From Bacteroidaceae bacterium (lineage in GTDB: Bacteria > Bacteroidota > Bacteroidia > Bacteroidales > Bacteroidaceae), in the NCBI GenBank assembly GCA_024682035.1, contig JAIKZS010000139.1:1-42057 (forward strand): a stretch of 42,057 nt of DNA. The letters are read 5' to 3'. This document shows, piece by piece, positions 8,006-17,836 of this stretch. The notes under the pieces are model-generated. The model had not been told where the DNA came from and ran no database searches. It saw only the letters and a list, made by a program, of their open reading frames with translations. The position numbers were made by a program, and so were the translations under genes. Position 1 is the stretch's first letter; each line of letters begins with the position of its first letter.

Positions 8006-9007
8006 ATGATCAATAGAAGAGATTTCTTAAAGAGCGCTTCTCTCCTTTCATTAGGCGCTTTGGCAGCTTGTAACTCAAAAGAAGCTACACCTGCTGCTCC
8101 CGTGGAGAACAAGAACAAAGGATTGGGTCTTCAAATCTATACACTGGGCCCGGAATTGTATGCTGGTGATTTGAACGCAAATATGAAGCGTATTCGCGAG
8201 ATGGGTATCAAGAACCTTGAACTTGCTGGTTACGATGCTAATAGCCATAAGATTGGTCAGGTTGAATTGCTGGATTTCAAGAAGGCTGCCGAGGACAACG
8301 ATTTGAAAATCGTGAGCTCACATGTAACTCCAGGCGTTTTAATGGCTGGAATGTTCCAGCGTCCAGGTGCTCCTGCTGCTAAGCCAAAGACCTTGAAGGA
8401 AATGGTGAACGACGTTAAGGAGTTCTGGAAACCAGTAGTAGAAGATCATGCTAAGTTAGGTGTAGAGTATCTGGTTCAGCCAATGATGCCTCCAATGACA
8501 GTTAATTGTGTTGAAGATGCAAAAGATTTTGCTAACTTGCTGAATGTTTCAGGTGAAGTAGTTAAGGCTGCTGGCATCCAGTTTGGTTACCATAACCACA
8601 ACATGGAGTTTGCTAAAGTAACAGCAGACAGCAAGGCTGCAGTGCTGGGTGATCTCTTCTCTGGTATGGGCATGCGCGATGCTCAGATTATTGAGGATGT
8701 TTATATGGACAACACTGATCCTGCAAACGTTATCTTCGAGCTTGACTGCTATTGGACTGTAATGGGCCAGCAGGATCCTGTAGCTTGGTTAACAAAGCGT
8801 GCTGATCGTATCAAGATGTTACATATTAAAGATTTCATGGTGTTGGGTGCATCTGGTGCTATGAACTTTAAGAACATTTTTGAAAAGTTCTATGCTAATG
8901 GTAACAAGTATTTCTTCATTGAGATCGAAGATACAAACAGTGGTAAGCAGTTTGGCCGTTTGGAAGAGTCTGCTAAGTTCCTTAACATGTCTGATTTTGT
9001 GAAGTAA
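8006..9007 (+). CDS. Tat-type lipoprotein TIM-barrel isomerase/epimerase-like, copy 3
   Basis: The 333-residue third copy is closest to copy 2 at its N-terminus: NRRDFLKSASLLSLGALAAC followed by a short Ala/Pro linker (NSKEATPAAPVENKNKG). The lipobox cysteine is at position 22. Motifs in order: NLELAGYD, VSSHVTPG, YHNHNMEF, IFELDCYWTVMGQQDP, MLHIKDF and FIEIEDTNSGKQ. The catalytic-type residues match copy 1 (Asp after FEL), whereas copy 2 has FEMD-like YEMD. It has its own insert, LMAGMFQRPGAPAAKPKTL. No dedicated promoter box is visible in the 77-base gap, so it may depend on copy 2. It is followed by a strong terminator. The triplication suggests dosage or substrate diversification. Confidence 0.87.
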   Translation: MINRRDFLKSASLLSLGALAACNSKEATPAAPVENKNKGLGLQIYTLGPELYAGDLNANMKRIREMGIKNLELAGYDANSHKIGQVELLDFKKAAEDNDLKIVSSHVTPGVLMAGMFQRPGAPAAKPKTLKEMVNDVKEFWKPVVEDHAKLGVEYLVQPMMPPMTVNCVEDAKDFANLLNVSGEVVKAAGIQFGYHNHNMEFAKVTADSKAAVLGDLFSGMGMRDAQIIEDVYMDNTDPANVIFELDCYWTVMGQQDPVAWLTKRADRIKMLHIKDFMVLGASGAMNFKNIFEKFYANGNKYFFIEIEDTNSGKQFGRLEESAKFLNMSDFVK

Positions 9008-9027
9008 TCAAACATATAATAAGAATT

Positions 9028-9066
9028 ATAAGGCATAGCCCTAATGGGTTATGCCTTATTTTTTTG
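9028..9066 (+). terminator. Terminator after copy 3
   Basis: A 10-bp perfect stem ATAAGGCATA/TATGCCTTAT continues with CCC/GGG around a TAAT loop, then a T-tract to 9065. It ends the TIM-barrel cluster. Confidence 0.92.
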
Positions 9067-9094
9067 CATCTTACACGCAAATTGCTTAACTTTG
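9063..9094 (+). promoter_or_regulatory. Promoter of gpmI
   Basis: TTTG (9063-9066), 20-base spacer, TAACTTTG (9087-9094), 36 bases before the ATG at 9131. The -33 box lies at the end of the preceding terminator's T-tract, so the two signals are packed together. Confidence 0.75.
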
Positions 9095-9130
9095 CACACC
9101 AAATTGAAAGTATATTAAAAAATTAATATT

Positions 9131-10648
9131 ATGGCAAAGAAAGCGCTTTTAATGATCCTTGATGGTTGGGGTATTGGTGACCATCAAAAGGATGATGTGA
9201 TTTTCTGCACTCCTACCCCTTACTGGGATAGTCTGATTGCAAATTACCCTAACTCTCAACTCCAAGCATCTGGTGAGAATGTGGGTCTGCCCGATGGACA
9301 AATGGGTAATTCTGAGGTAGGTCACCTGAACATTGGTGCTGGCCGCATTGTATATCAGGACTTGGTGAAAATCAATCGTGCCTGCAAGGATGGAAGCATA
9401 CTGAAAAACAAGGAGATTGTTTCTGCTTATAGCTATGCAAAAGAACATGGCGTTGGTTTACATATTATGGGACTTACCAGTAATGGTGGTGTGCATAGTT
9501 CACTTGATCACCTGTTTAAGCTGTGTGATATTGCTAAAGAATATGGTCTGGAGGGACGCACATACATTCACTGCCTGATGGATGGTCGTGACACTGACCC
9601 AAGAAGTGGTAAAGGTTTCATTGAGGAGGTCGAGGCGCACTGCAAAAAGAGTGCAGGTGTTGTAGCATCTATCATTGGCCGTTTCTATACAATGGATCGC
9701 GATAAACGTTGGGAACGCGTAAAGGTTGGTTATGATCAACTCGTACTGGGCGAGGGCAAGCAGAGTGATAATATGGTGCGTGCAATGCAGGAGTCATATG
9801 ATGAAGGCGTTACCGATGAGTTTATCAAGCCAATTGTCAATAGCACTGTTGATGGACGTGTTAAAGAAGGTGATGTATTTATCTTCTTCAACTATCGTAA
9901 CGACCGTGCCAAGGAAATTACTACCGTTTTAACCCAGCAGGATATGCCAGAGCAGGGCATGCATACAATCAAGGATTTGCAGTATTATTGCATGACTCCT
10001 TATGATGCTTCATTTAAGGGTGTTCATGTCCTGTTTGACAAGGAGAATGTAGAGAATACACTTGGTGAGTATCTGTCAAACAATGGCAAGAAACAGTTGC
10101 ACATTGCAGAAACAGAAAAATATGCTCATGTAACCTTTTTCTTTAATGGTGGACGTGAAGCTCCTTATGATGGCGAGGATCGCATATTGGTACCTTCTCC
10201 AAAGGTGGCAACTTATGATTTGAAACCAGAAATGAGCGCTTATGAAGTAAAGGATAAGCTGGTAGCTGCTATCAACAGTCAGCAATACGATTTCATCGTC
10301 GTGAATTATGCCAATGGCGACATGGTGGGTCATACAGGTATTTATCCTGCTATCGAGAAGGCTGTCGTAGCTATAGACAATTGTGTAAAAGATACTGTTG
10401 AGGCTGCTAAAGCTAACGATTATGAAGTAATCATTATCGCTGACCATGGTAATGCTGATCATGCTCTCAACGAAGATGGTACCCCTAATACTGCCCATTC
10501 TTTGAATCCTGTACCTTTTGTATATGTAACAGCAAACCAAGATGCGAAGGTGGAGAATGGTGTACTGGCAGATGTAGCTCCTTCTATTCTGCATATCATG
10601 GGTATGCCGCAGCCTGCTGAGATGACGGGTAATGATTTGATTAAGTAA
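9131..10648 (+). CDS. gpmI: 2,3-bisphosphoglycerate-independent phosphoglycerate mutase
   Basis: The enzyme interconverts 3- and 2-phosphoglycerate in glycolysis through a phosphoserine intermediate with two Mn ions, in the cytoplasm. The 505-residue length is standard. Visible motifs are the metal-binding LMILDGWG (Asp11), the nucleophile MGNSEVGH (Ser61), [57 protein letters not shown] and [10 protein letters not shown]. All belong to the alkaline-phosphatase-fold family. The stop overlaps the next ATG in TAATG, so translation of the DUF3109 gene is probably coupled. Confidence 0.97.
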   Translation: MAKKALLMILDGWGIGDHQKDDVIFCTPTPYWDSLIANYPNSQLQASGENVGLPDGQMGNSEVGHLNIGAGRIVYQDLVKINRACKDGSILKNKEIVSAYSYAKEHGVGLHIMGLTSNGGVHSSLDHLFKLCDIAKEYGLEGRTYIHCLMDGRDTDPRSGKGFIEEVEAHCKKSAGVVASIIGRFYTMDRDKRWERVKVGYDQLVLGEGKQSDNMVRAMQESYDEGVTDEFIKPIVNSTVDGRVKEGDVFIFFNYRNDRAKEITTVLTQQDMPEQGMHTIKDLQYYCMTPYDASFKGVHVLFDKENVENTLGEYLSNNGKKQLHIAETEKYAHVTFFFNGGREAPYDGEDRILVPSPKVATYDLKPEMSAYEVKDKLVAAINSQQYDFIVVNYANGDMVGHTGIYPAIEKAVVAIDNCVKDTVEAAKANDYEVIIIADHGNADHALNEDGTPNTAHSLNPVPFVYVTANQDAKVENGVLADVAPSILHIMGMPQPAEMTGNDLIK

Positions 10649-11232
10649 TGTATCAAATAAATGATGTGTTAATTAGCGATGAAGTGCTCACTGAGCACTT
10701 CATCTGCGACTTACAGCAATGCAAGGGTGCCTGCTGCATCGAAGGCGATGCGGGGGCACCTGTTGATTTGGATGAAATTATGCAAATTGAAGAGGTGTTG
10801 CCCATTATTTGGGATCAACTCTCCATTCCTGCCCGCAAGGTTATTAATAAACAAGGAGTGGCCTATGCAGATCAAGAGGGCCAGTTGGTTACATCTATTG
10901 TTGATGGGAAGGACTGTGTGTTTACTTGTTATGATGAAAAAGGTTGTTGCTATTGTGCTTTAGAAAAAGCTTATCGGGAGGGGAATTCAAAATTCTACAA
11001 ACCATTGTCGTGTCATCTTTATCCAATTCGTGTGAAGAAGATAGGCGACTTTGATGCGCTTAACTATCATCGTTGGGACGTTTGTAAGATGGCTGTACTG
11101 CTGGGCCAACAAAAAAATGTGCGCGTTTATGAGTTCTTGAAAGAACCTCTTATCCGTAAGTTTGGCGAGGCATGGTATAAAGATTTAGAGGAAGCTGTAG
11201 AAGAATTAAAGCATAGGGGATACATTGATTAA
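10648..11232 (+). CDS. DUF3109 cysteine-rich protein
   Basis: The 194-residue cytoplasmic protein matches the DUF3109 family, related to the YkgJ-type cysteine-cluster proteins. Cysteines fall in clusters: CDLQQCKGACC near 20-30, CVFTCYDEKGCCYC near 90-103, SCHLYPIR near 119-126 and WDVCKM near 142-147. Such an arrangement suggests zinc or iron-sulfur binding; the ligand cannot be told from sequence. The start overlaps the gpmI stop by one base (TAATG), so the two are translated from one mRNA. Family members have no firmly assigned role. A shared terminator (11255-11306) closes the operon. Confidence 0.88.
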   Translation: MYQINDVLISDEVLTEHFICDLQQCKGACCIEGDAGAPVDLDEIMQIEEVLPIIWDQLSIPARKVINKQGVAYADQEGQLVTSIVDGKDCVFTCYDEKGCCYCALEKAYREGNSKFYKPLSCHLYPIRVKKIGDFDALNYHRWDVCKMAVLLGQQKNVRVYEFLKEPLIRKFGEAWYKDLEEAVEELKHRGYID

Positions 11233-11254
11233 CCATCACTTTATTTCATAAAAT

Positions 11255-11306
11255 AAGCTCCGACCGTCAGGAACAATTCCTGTTTCGGCCGGAGCTTTTC
11301 TTTTTA
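11255..11306. terminator. Bidirectional terminator DUF3109/gyrB
   Basis: AAGCTCCG pairs with CGGAGCTT, continued by CCG/CGG and an upper CAGGAA/TTCCTG stem with a CAA loop. The plus side is followed by TTTCTTTTT and the minus side by ATTTTAT, so the hairpin can serve both convergent genes. Confidence 0.88.
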
Positions 11307-11346
11307 AAGTTTACTCTTTATTGTAAGGTGTGAAAAAGAGCCTTAT

Positions 11347-13467
<2,121 letters not shown>

Positions 13468-13502
13468 TATAGGTATAAAGCAAAGCTGGTGGTAAGTATC
13501 CC

Positions 13503-13757
13503 TTAAGCTAACTTATTAATGTACTTAGCCAACTTAGATTTTAAGTTGCTAGCTTTGTTTTTATGAATCACATTTGTCTTAGCCAACTTGTCAAGCAACT
13601 TAGTTACAGTTGGTAACATAGCAGCTGCCTCCTCTTTGTTGGTGGTTGCGCGGAGCTTACGAACAGCATTTCTCATGGTCTTGCCATAATATCTGTTGTG
13701 CAGTCTTCTTTTCTCTGCTTGTCTGATTCTCTTCAGTGCTGATTTATGATTTGCCAT
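13503..13757 (-). CDS. rpsT: 30S ribosomal protein S20
   Basis: S20 is a primary 16S rRNA-binding protein of the small subunit. The 84 residues are basic and helical and start [18 protein letters not shown], with [18 protein letters not shown] in the C-terminal half, as in the family. The gene sits 43 bases downstream of tRNA-Glu on the same strand. A shared consensus promoter (13900-13930) should drive both. Confidence 0.97.
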   Translation of the reverse strand: MANHKSALKRIRQAEKRRLHNRYYGKTMRNAVRKLRATTNKEEAAAMLPTVTKLLDKLAKTNVIHKNKASNLKSKLAKYINKLA

Positions 13758-13800
13758 CTCGACTAATCTTTTAAATTGTTATTATTATTTTTTTATTTTG

Positions 13801-13872
13801 TAGCCCATAGCAGAGTCGAACTGCTCTTTAGAGAATGAAAATCTCTCGTCCTAGCCGATAGACGAATGGGCC
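13801..13872 (-). tRNA. tRNA-Glu (UUC)
   Basis: On the minus strand GGCCCAT pairs with ATGGGCT to form the acceptor stem (first pair G-U). The anticodon arm is AGAGA/TCTCT with loop TTTTCAT, giving anticodon UUC. The T arm is AGCAG/CTGCT with loop TTCGACT. The CCA end is not encoded (the 3' flank reads ACA). It lies upstream of rpsT. Confidence 0.95.
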
Positions 13873-13899
13873 ATGCTTATTATCTCACTTAAGCGGATG

Positions 13900-13930
13900 C
13901 AAAGGTAGCTACTATTTTTGAATTGACAAA
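13900..13930 (-). promoter_or_regulatory. Promoter of tRNA-Glu/rpsT
   Basis: On the minus strand TTTG (13927-13930), 19 bases, TACCTTTG (13900-13907), about 28 bases before the tRNA 5' end. Confidence 0.78.
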
Positions 13931-13984
13931 ACATTCTATGAAAAAAAATCTCTTTTTTTGTTTTTCTTTGGTTTTTAGATGTAT

Positions 13985-13992
13985 TATCTTTG
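13985..13992 (+). promoter_or_regulatory. Candidate -7 box of recO
   Basis: TATCTTTG matches TAnnTTTG and lies 21 bases before the ATG at 14014. TTTG boxes occur nearby (13957-13960 and 13967-13970) but at 24 and 14 bases, not at the usual spacing. Confidence 0.45.
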
Positions 13993-14013
13993 TGCAAGAT
14001 AAGTTGATTGTAT

Positions 14014-14745
14014 ATGTTGCAACGCGCTAAAGGCATCGTTTTACACACTCTCAAATATAAGGATAACCAACTCATTGCTGTACTTTATACTAGTCAGTGG
14101 GGGAGGATGTCCTTTATTACTAGCATACCTAAAACACGTAAGTCGGGTGCTAAGCATTTGTTGCTGCAACCATTAGCTGAAGTTGAGTTAGAAGCCGACA
14201 TCAAGCCCCATGCCACCTTATTCCGAGTGCGATCTTTGCAACCTGTACAACCCTTTGCCTCCATTCCTTATGATCCCATCAAATCGGTCATAACCCTCTT
14301 TCTTCAGGAGTTTCTCTATCGTGCTGTTCGTGAAGAGGGGCAACCCAATGAAGCGTTCTATACTTATCTGTCGCATTCTGTGCGTTGGCTTGACATGGCT
14401 GAACGCGATTATGCTAATTTCCATTTGGTTTTTCTTTTGCGTGTATCCCGTTTCCTAGGCTTACAACCGAATATAGAGCATTATTTTCCTGGTTGTTACT
14501 TTGATATGCTGAATGCCATGTTTGTCCCTGCTCAACCACAGGCTCATTCGTTTTATGTCGCACCTCCTGAAAGTTCTTATTTGGTCAATCTTATGAGACT
14601 CAATTATTCCAATATGTATCTTTTTAAGATGAACCGACAAGAGCGCCAACGCTTGCTGTCTCTTATTAACGACTATTATCGCCTGCACCTTCCAGACTTT
14701 CCTGAACTCAATTCGCTTTCTATATTGAAAGAGGTTTTTGATTAG
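14014..14745 (+). CDS. recO: DNA repair protein RecO
   Basis: RecO works with RecF and RecR to load RecA onto SSB-coated gaps. The 243-residue protein starts MLQRAKGIVLHTLKYKDNQL and has the N-terminal OB fold (residues about 1-80) and the helical C-terminal domain (FLQEFLYRAVREEG, FHLVFLLRVSRFLGLQPN). Only one cysteine (FPGCYFD) stands where many RecO proteins have a four-cysteine zinc site, so that site is absent. The ATG at 14014 was chosen over the TTG at 14008. It is a single gene, followed by the unusual 487-base gap before metK. Confidence 0.93.
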   Translation: MLQRAKGIVLHTLKYKDNQLIAVLYTSQWGRMSFITSIPKTRKSGAKHLLLQPLAEVELEADIKPHATLFRVRSLQPVQPFASIPYDPIKSVITLFLQEFLYRAVREEGQPNEAFYTYLSHSVRWLDMAERDYANFHLVFLLRVSRFLGLQPNIEHYFPGCYFDMLNAMFVPAQPQAHSFYVAPPESSYLVNLMRLNYSNMYLFKMNRQERQRLLSLINDYYRLHLPDFPELNSLSILKEVFD

Positions 14746-14795
14746 GCCATTATTGGCATTTGTACAATAAAAGGTATTTGTAGTAAACAAATTTC

Positions 14796-15011
14796 GCAAA
14801 AACATCCCGACATACCGACAGAGGGGCATAATGTATTGAACTATAAAGTAATAAGATGTCGGTATGTGGAGGTCAACATCCCGACAACATCCCGACATTT
14901 CTTTTATGTGTCGGTATCTTGTCGGTATGTCAAAAGGCACATCCCGACATGTTAACTCGCAATCCAACAGTATATTACAGCGTCATGTCGGTATGTCGGG
15001 ATGTTTTTTGC
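14796..15011. repeat. Symmetric multi-hairpin palindromic element
   Basis: About 216 bases are bounded by near-perfect 25/26-base inverted repeats (14796-14820 and 14986-15011). Inside are ten copies of an 11-base word in two forms, ACATCCCGACA (A) and ACATACCGACA (B), in either orientation. The order is A-B, B', A-A, B'-B', A, B'-A', where a prime marks the reverse complement. Three hairpins sit back to back without gaps: 14857-14886, 14887-14919 and 14920-14949 (30, 33 and 30 bases). They are flanked by two spacers of exactly 36 bases (14821-14856 and 14950-14985). The whole can fold as a cloverleaf with a closing outer stem. It holds no gene. A MITE- or REP-like mobile palindrome is the best guess, but no transposase is in the window. 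Confidence 0.8.
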
Positions 15012-15043
15012 AATTCATTCGATTACTACTAGTAAAGGGGGGC

Positions 15044-15080
15044 TTTAAGCCAAGTAAACGCACCGTTTGCTTACCTTAAA
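15044..15080. repeat. Second hairpin upstream of metK
   Basis: TTTAAG/CTTAAA (outer, 6 bp) and AAGTAAACG/CGTTTGCTT (inner, 9 bp with one G-T pair) are separated by a CC/AC internal loop and close a CAC loop. No T-run follows, so it is not a normal terminator. It lies between the palindromic element and the metK promoter. Confidence 0.55.
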
Positions 15081-15124
15081 CTGTCGGCTCCAAAGGTGAT
15101 GGATGAAAAAATAAATAAATTTAT

Positions 15125-15155
15125 TTTGTTCTGTTTTCGCTTTGCACTAACTTTG
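15125..15155 (+). promoter_or_regulatory. Promoter of metK operon
   Basis: TTTG (15125-15128), 19 bases, TAACTTTG (15148-15155). Transcription should start near 15162, leaving a leader of about 70 bases that contains the SAM-II riboswitch. Confidence 0.8.
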
Positions 15156-15181
15156 CACACGAAAACTATATATATTAATAT

Positions 15182-15228
15182 GGTGGATGGATTTGCATTG
15201 CTTGCAACCACACTAAAAAATGCTAAAA
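15182..15228 (+). promoter_or_regulatory. SAM-II riboswitch
   Basis: The leader matches the SAM-II (metA-type) aptamer as I recall it from alphaproteobacteria: a P1 stem GTGG/CCAC (15183-15186 with 15208-15211), the GATTT of the first loop, GCTTGCAACCAC before the 3' P1 strand, then CTAAAAAATGCTAAA. A pseudoknot can form between GCATT (15195-15199) and AATGC (15219-15223). The conserved GCTAAA ends five bases before the metK ATG, so ligand binding should block translation initiation. It binds S-adenosylmethionine, the product of the gene it precedes: feedback control. P1 is short at 4 bp, and no covariance model could be run. Confidence 0.8.
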
Positions 15229-15232
15229 TATT

Positions 15233-16525
15233 ATGGGATATTTATTTACATCTGAATCAGTGTCGGAAGGACACCCTGACAAAGTGGCGGATCAAATATC
15301 AGACGCCATTCTTGACAAACTCTTAGCTTACGACCCTCAATCTAAAGTGGCTTGTGAAACGTTGGTAACTACAGGACAAGTAGTGTTGGCTGGCGAGGTA
15401 AAGACCAGTGCTTATATTGACATGCCTCTTGTTGCAAGGCAAGTTATTAAGCGCATAGGTTATACCAAAGGTGAATATATGTTTGAAAGTAATTCGTGTG
15501 GTGTGCTGAGTGCCATTCATGAACAAAGTCCAGATATAAACCGAGGAGTGGAGCGTGAAGACCCCATGAATCAAGGTGCTGGCGACCAGGGTATGATGTT
15601 TGGTTATGCAACTAACGAAACAGAAAACTATATGCCACTCTCGCTTGATTTGGCGCATCGCATACTTAAGGTGTTGGCAGATATTCGTCGGGAAGGGAAA
15701 GTAATGACTTACTTAAGACCTGATGCTAAGAGTCAGGTGACCATCGCCTATAACGATAATGGTCAGCCTGAGCGGATCGATACCATAGTGGTATCTACTC
15801 AGCATGATGATTTCATTCAGCCTGCTGATAATTCACCCAAAGCACAATTGGAAGCTGATGAAGAGATGTTGTCTATTATACGCAAGGACGTAAAGACAGT
15901 TCTGATGCCACGTGTATTGGAAACAATAAAGGCATCTCGTATAAGAGATCTTTTTAACGATGAAATCGTTTATCATGTTAACCCCACGGGTAAATTTGTC
16001 ATAGGTGGGCCTCATGGTGATACGGGTTTAACCGGACGTAAAATAATTGTAGATACTTACGGAGGTAAGGGTGCTCATGGCGGAGGGGCTTTTTCTGGTA
16101 AAGACCCAAGCAAAGTGGATAGAAGTGCAGCTTATGCAGCACGACATATTGCCAAGAACTTGGTGGCTGCCGGAGTGAGTGACGAGGTGCTGGTGCAGGT
16201 GTCATACGCTATAGGTGTGGCAGAGCCTGTGAGCATTTTTGTGGATACTTATGGACGTAGTCACGTGAGCATGAGCGATGGTGAGATAGCAAAAGTGGTA
16301 AAACAGTTGTTTGATCTTAGACCGAAAGCTATTGAGGATCGTTTGAAATTACGTAATCCTATTTATGAGGAGACTGCTGCTTATGGACACATGGGACGTG
16401 AACCCAAAACGGTGGTAAAGCATTTCCAATCTATATATGAAGGTGATAAAGATGTAGAAGTCGAATTGTTTACTTGGGAAAAATTAGATTACGTTGAAAA
16501 GGTAAAAAATGCCTTTGGTCTTTAA
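15233..16525 (+). CDS. metK: S-adenosylmethionine synthase
   Basis: MetK makes S-adenosylmethionine from methionine and ATP in the cytoplasm. The 430 residues start [21 protein letters not shown]. Signature motifs are GHPDK (ATP contact), [12 protein letters not shown] (residues about 118-129), [20 protein letters not shown] and [19 protein letters not shown]. At 430 residues it is longer than the enterobacterial enzyme (about 384); the extra length seems to lie in middle loops, including an inserted [15 protein letters not shown] region. A SAM-II riboswitch directly precedes the start. The 3' end overlaps the next gene by 17 bases, making metK the head of a long operon. Confidence 0.97.
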   Translation: MGYLFTSESVSEGHPDKVADQISDAILDKLLAYDPQSKVACETLVTTGQVVLAGEVKTSAYIDMPLVARQVIKRIGYTKGEYMFESNSCGVLSAIHEQSPDINRGVEREDPMNQGAGDQGMMFGYATNETENYMPLSLDLAHRILKVLADIRREGKVMTYLRPDAKSQVTIAYNDNGQPERIDTIVVSTQHDDFIQPADNSPKAQLEADEEMLSIIRKDVKTVLMPRVLETIKASRIRDLFNDEIVYHVNPTGKFVIGGPHGDTGLTGRKIIVDTYGGKGAHGGGAFSGKDPSKVDRSAAYAARHIAKNLVAAGVSDEVLVQVSYAIGVAEPVSIFVDTYGRSHVSMSDGEIAKVVKQLFDLRPKAIEDRLKLRNPIYEETAAYGHMGREPKTVVKHFQSIYEGDKDVEVELFTWEKLDYVEKVKNAFGL

Positions 16526-17249
16526 TTTTACGCATGTTTATGAAGCTTACGCTTTCATGCAAGATGAGGCGTTTGTTTGGCTGGATTGCACACAGATTCA
16601 GGGTAGCGACTGCTACTGCGACGTAGAGACAGAGCGAACATTGAAAGAGATGATGGTAGGTCTGCCTCTACATGCCGTGCATTGGATAGATTCTGGCGAT
16701 TACCATTATATGTCAAAGCTGTGGACCGATCAAATAAAGGAACCATTTGATTTAGTGGTGTTGGACCATCATCCAGATATGCAACAACCTATGTTTGGTG
16801 AACTGCTATCGTGTGGCAGTTGGGTAAGGGCTGTGCTGGAACAAAACACTTACCTACAGCAGGTGTTGTTAATAGGTGTTGACGATAAGTTGCTGGGCGA
16901 GACCACGGGATTTGGCGATAGAGTGAGAGTGGTAACTGAGAGCGAACTGAAACAGACTTCTTTGGAAAGTATAATTTCAAGAATAAATTTTACGCTGCCA
17001 GTATATTTGTCGGTCGATAAAGATGTGATGAATCCTAACGAATGCACAACAAACTGGGATCAAGGCTTAATGAATTGGAAGCAACTGACTGCAATTGTGC
17101 ACCGTTTGATGGAAGGTAACATATTGGGAGTTGATATTTGCGGTGAGGAACCTAAAATTCTTACTGAGTGTTGCTACAATCAGGACGTTAAGATAAATCA
17201 AAAATTCAATGAGTCGGTGTATAACTTAATAATTAGTGACTTGAGATGA
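16509..17249 (+). CDS. Arginase/agmatinase-fold (ureohydrolase-like) protein
   Basis: The 246-residue protein has the ureohydrolase metal motifs in order: GDYH (Asp64, His66) in place of GGDH, LDHHPD (Asp86, His88, Asp90; the DxHxD motif) and SVDKD (Ser168, Asp170, Asp172; the SxDxD motif). All expected two-metal ligands are therefore present. It is shorter than arginase (about 300), and the loops that bind guanidino substrates differ, so the substrate is not evident. It overlaps metK by 17 bases and the LOG gene by ATGA, so it is probably made with both. A role in polyamine or S-adenosylmethionine-linked metabolism is possible but is inferred only from its position. Confidence 0.82.
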   Translation: MPLVFNFTHVYEAYAFMQDEAFVWLDCTQIQGSDCYCDVETERTLKEMMVGLPLHAVHWIDSGDYHYMSKLWTDQIKEPFDLVVLDHHPDMQQPMFGELLSCGSWVRAVLEQNTYLQQVLLIGVDDKLLGETTGFGDRVRVVTESELKQTSLESIISRINFTLPVYLSVDKDVMNPNECTTNWDQGLMNWKQLTAIVHRLMEGNILGVDICGEEPKILTECCYNQDVKINQKFNESVYNLIISDLR

Positions 17250-17836
17250 AGAATGAAATAAAGGCTGTTGCTGTGTATTGTGCCTCAAGCACACAAGTCA
17301 GTAAAGTTTATGTAGAGGCTGCTGAACAGTTAGGCAAATTGTTGGCGGAACATGGAGTGACACTGATATATGGAGGTGGTGCAGTGGGATTGATGGGCGC
17401 AATATGTGATGCTGTGAAAGCTAATGGGGGTAAGGCGATTGGTGTAATACCCAGCTTTATGGTGAAAAAGGGATGGTTGCGCCCTGGGCTAGACGAAGTG
17501 ATAGAGGTGGATACCATGGCAGAGCGTAAACGCATTATGGCTGAGATTTCGGATGCTGCTATAGCTTTACCAGGTGGGGTAGGCACCTTTGATGAATTGA
17601 TGGATATAGTGGCTTTGAAAAAATTGGGTTTGTATCTTAAACCAGTGGTAATACTGAATACACAAAACTATTACCAACCTTTGGCTGATTTGTTGGAAAG
17701 GTCTGTCATAGAGCATTTTCAAGATGAGAAATTCAGACAAGTATGGTGTATGGTTGACTCCCCTGCTGCTGCAGTAGAGACCATTTTCTCAGAACCCTAT
17801 TGGTCGGAAGATGTAATAGAGAATGCCGCATTATGA
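17246..17836 (+). CDS. LOG-family nucleoside 5'-monophosphate phosphoribohydrolase
   Basis: The 196-residue protein belongs to the LOG (lysine-decarboxylase-like, TIGR00730) family, which splits purine-type nucleoside 5'-monophosphates into base and ribose 5-phosphate. The Rossmann start is AVYCASSTQVSKVY, with GGGAVGLMG at 43-51. The catalytic ALPGGVGTFDEL motif (PGGxGTxxE, Glu117) and the Arg-rich MAERKRIM segment are intact. The older label 'lysine decarboxylase' is wrong for this family. It overlaps its neighbours by ATGA at both ends. Bacterial members are often of unknown physiological role; only plant and some bacterial ones make cytokinins. Confidence 0.92.
   Translation: MKNEIKAVAVYCASSTQVSKVYVEAAEQLGKLLAEHGVTLIYGGGAVGLMGAICDAVKANGGKAIGVIPSFMVKKGWLRPGLDEVIEVDTMAERKRIMAEISDAAIALPGGVGTFDELMDIVALKKLGLYLKPVVILNTQNYYQPLADLLERSVIEHFQDEKFRQVWCMVDSPAAAVETIFSEPYWSEDVIENAAL

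Noticed and set aside
14461..14967. Antisense frame running from recO into the palindromic element
   Set aside because: Its N-terminal repeats are just the 11-base words translated; no family match and no promoter.
14796..15011. Integron attC site or phage attachment site
   Set aside because: No integrase gene, no core-site boxes and no cassette genes are present; the repeat-word pattern does not fit attC.
15096..15326. Small reading frame across the metK leader
   Set aside because: It covers the promoter and riboswitch and runs into metK in another frame; no coding signs.
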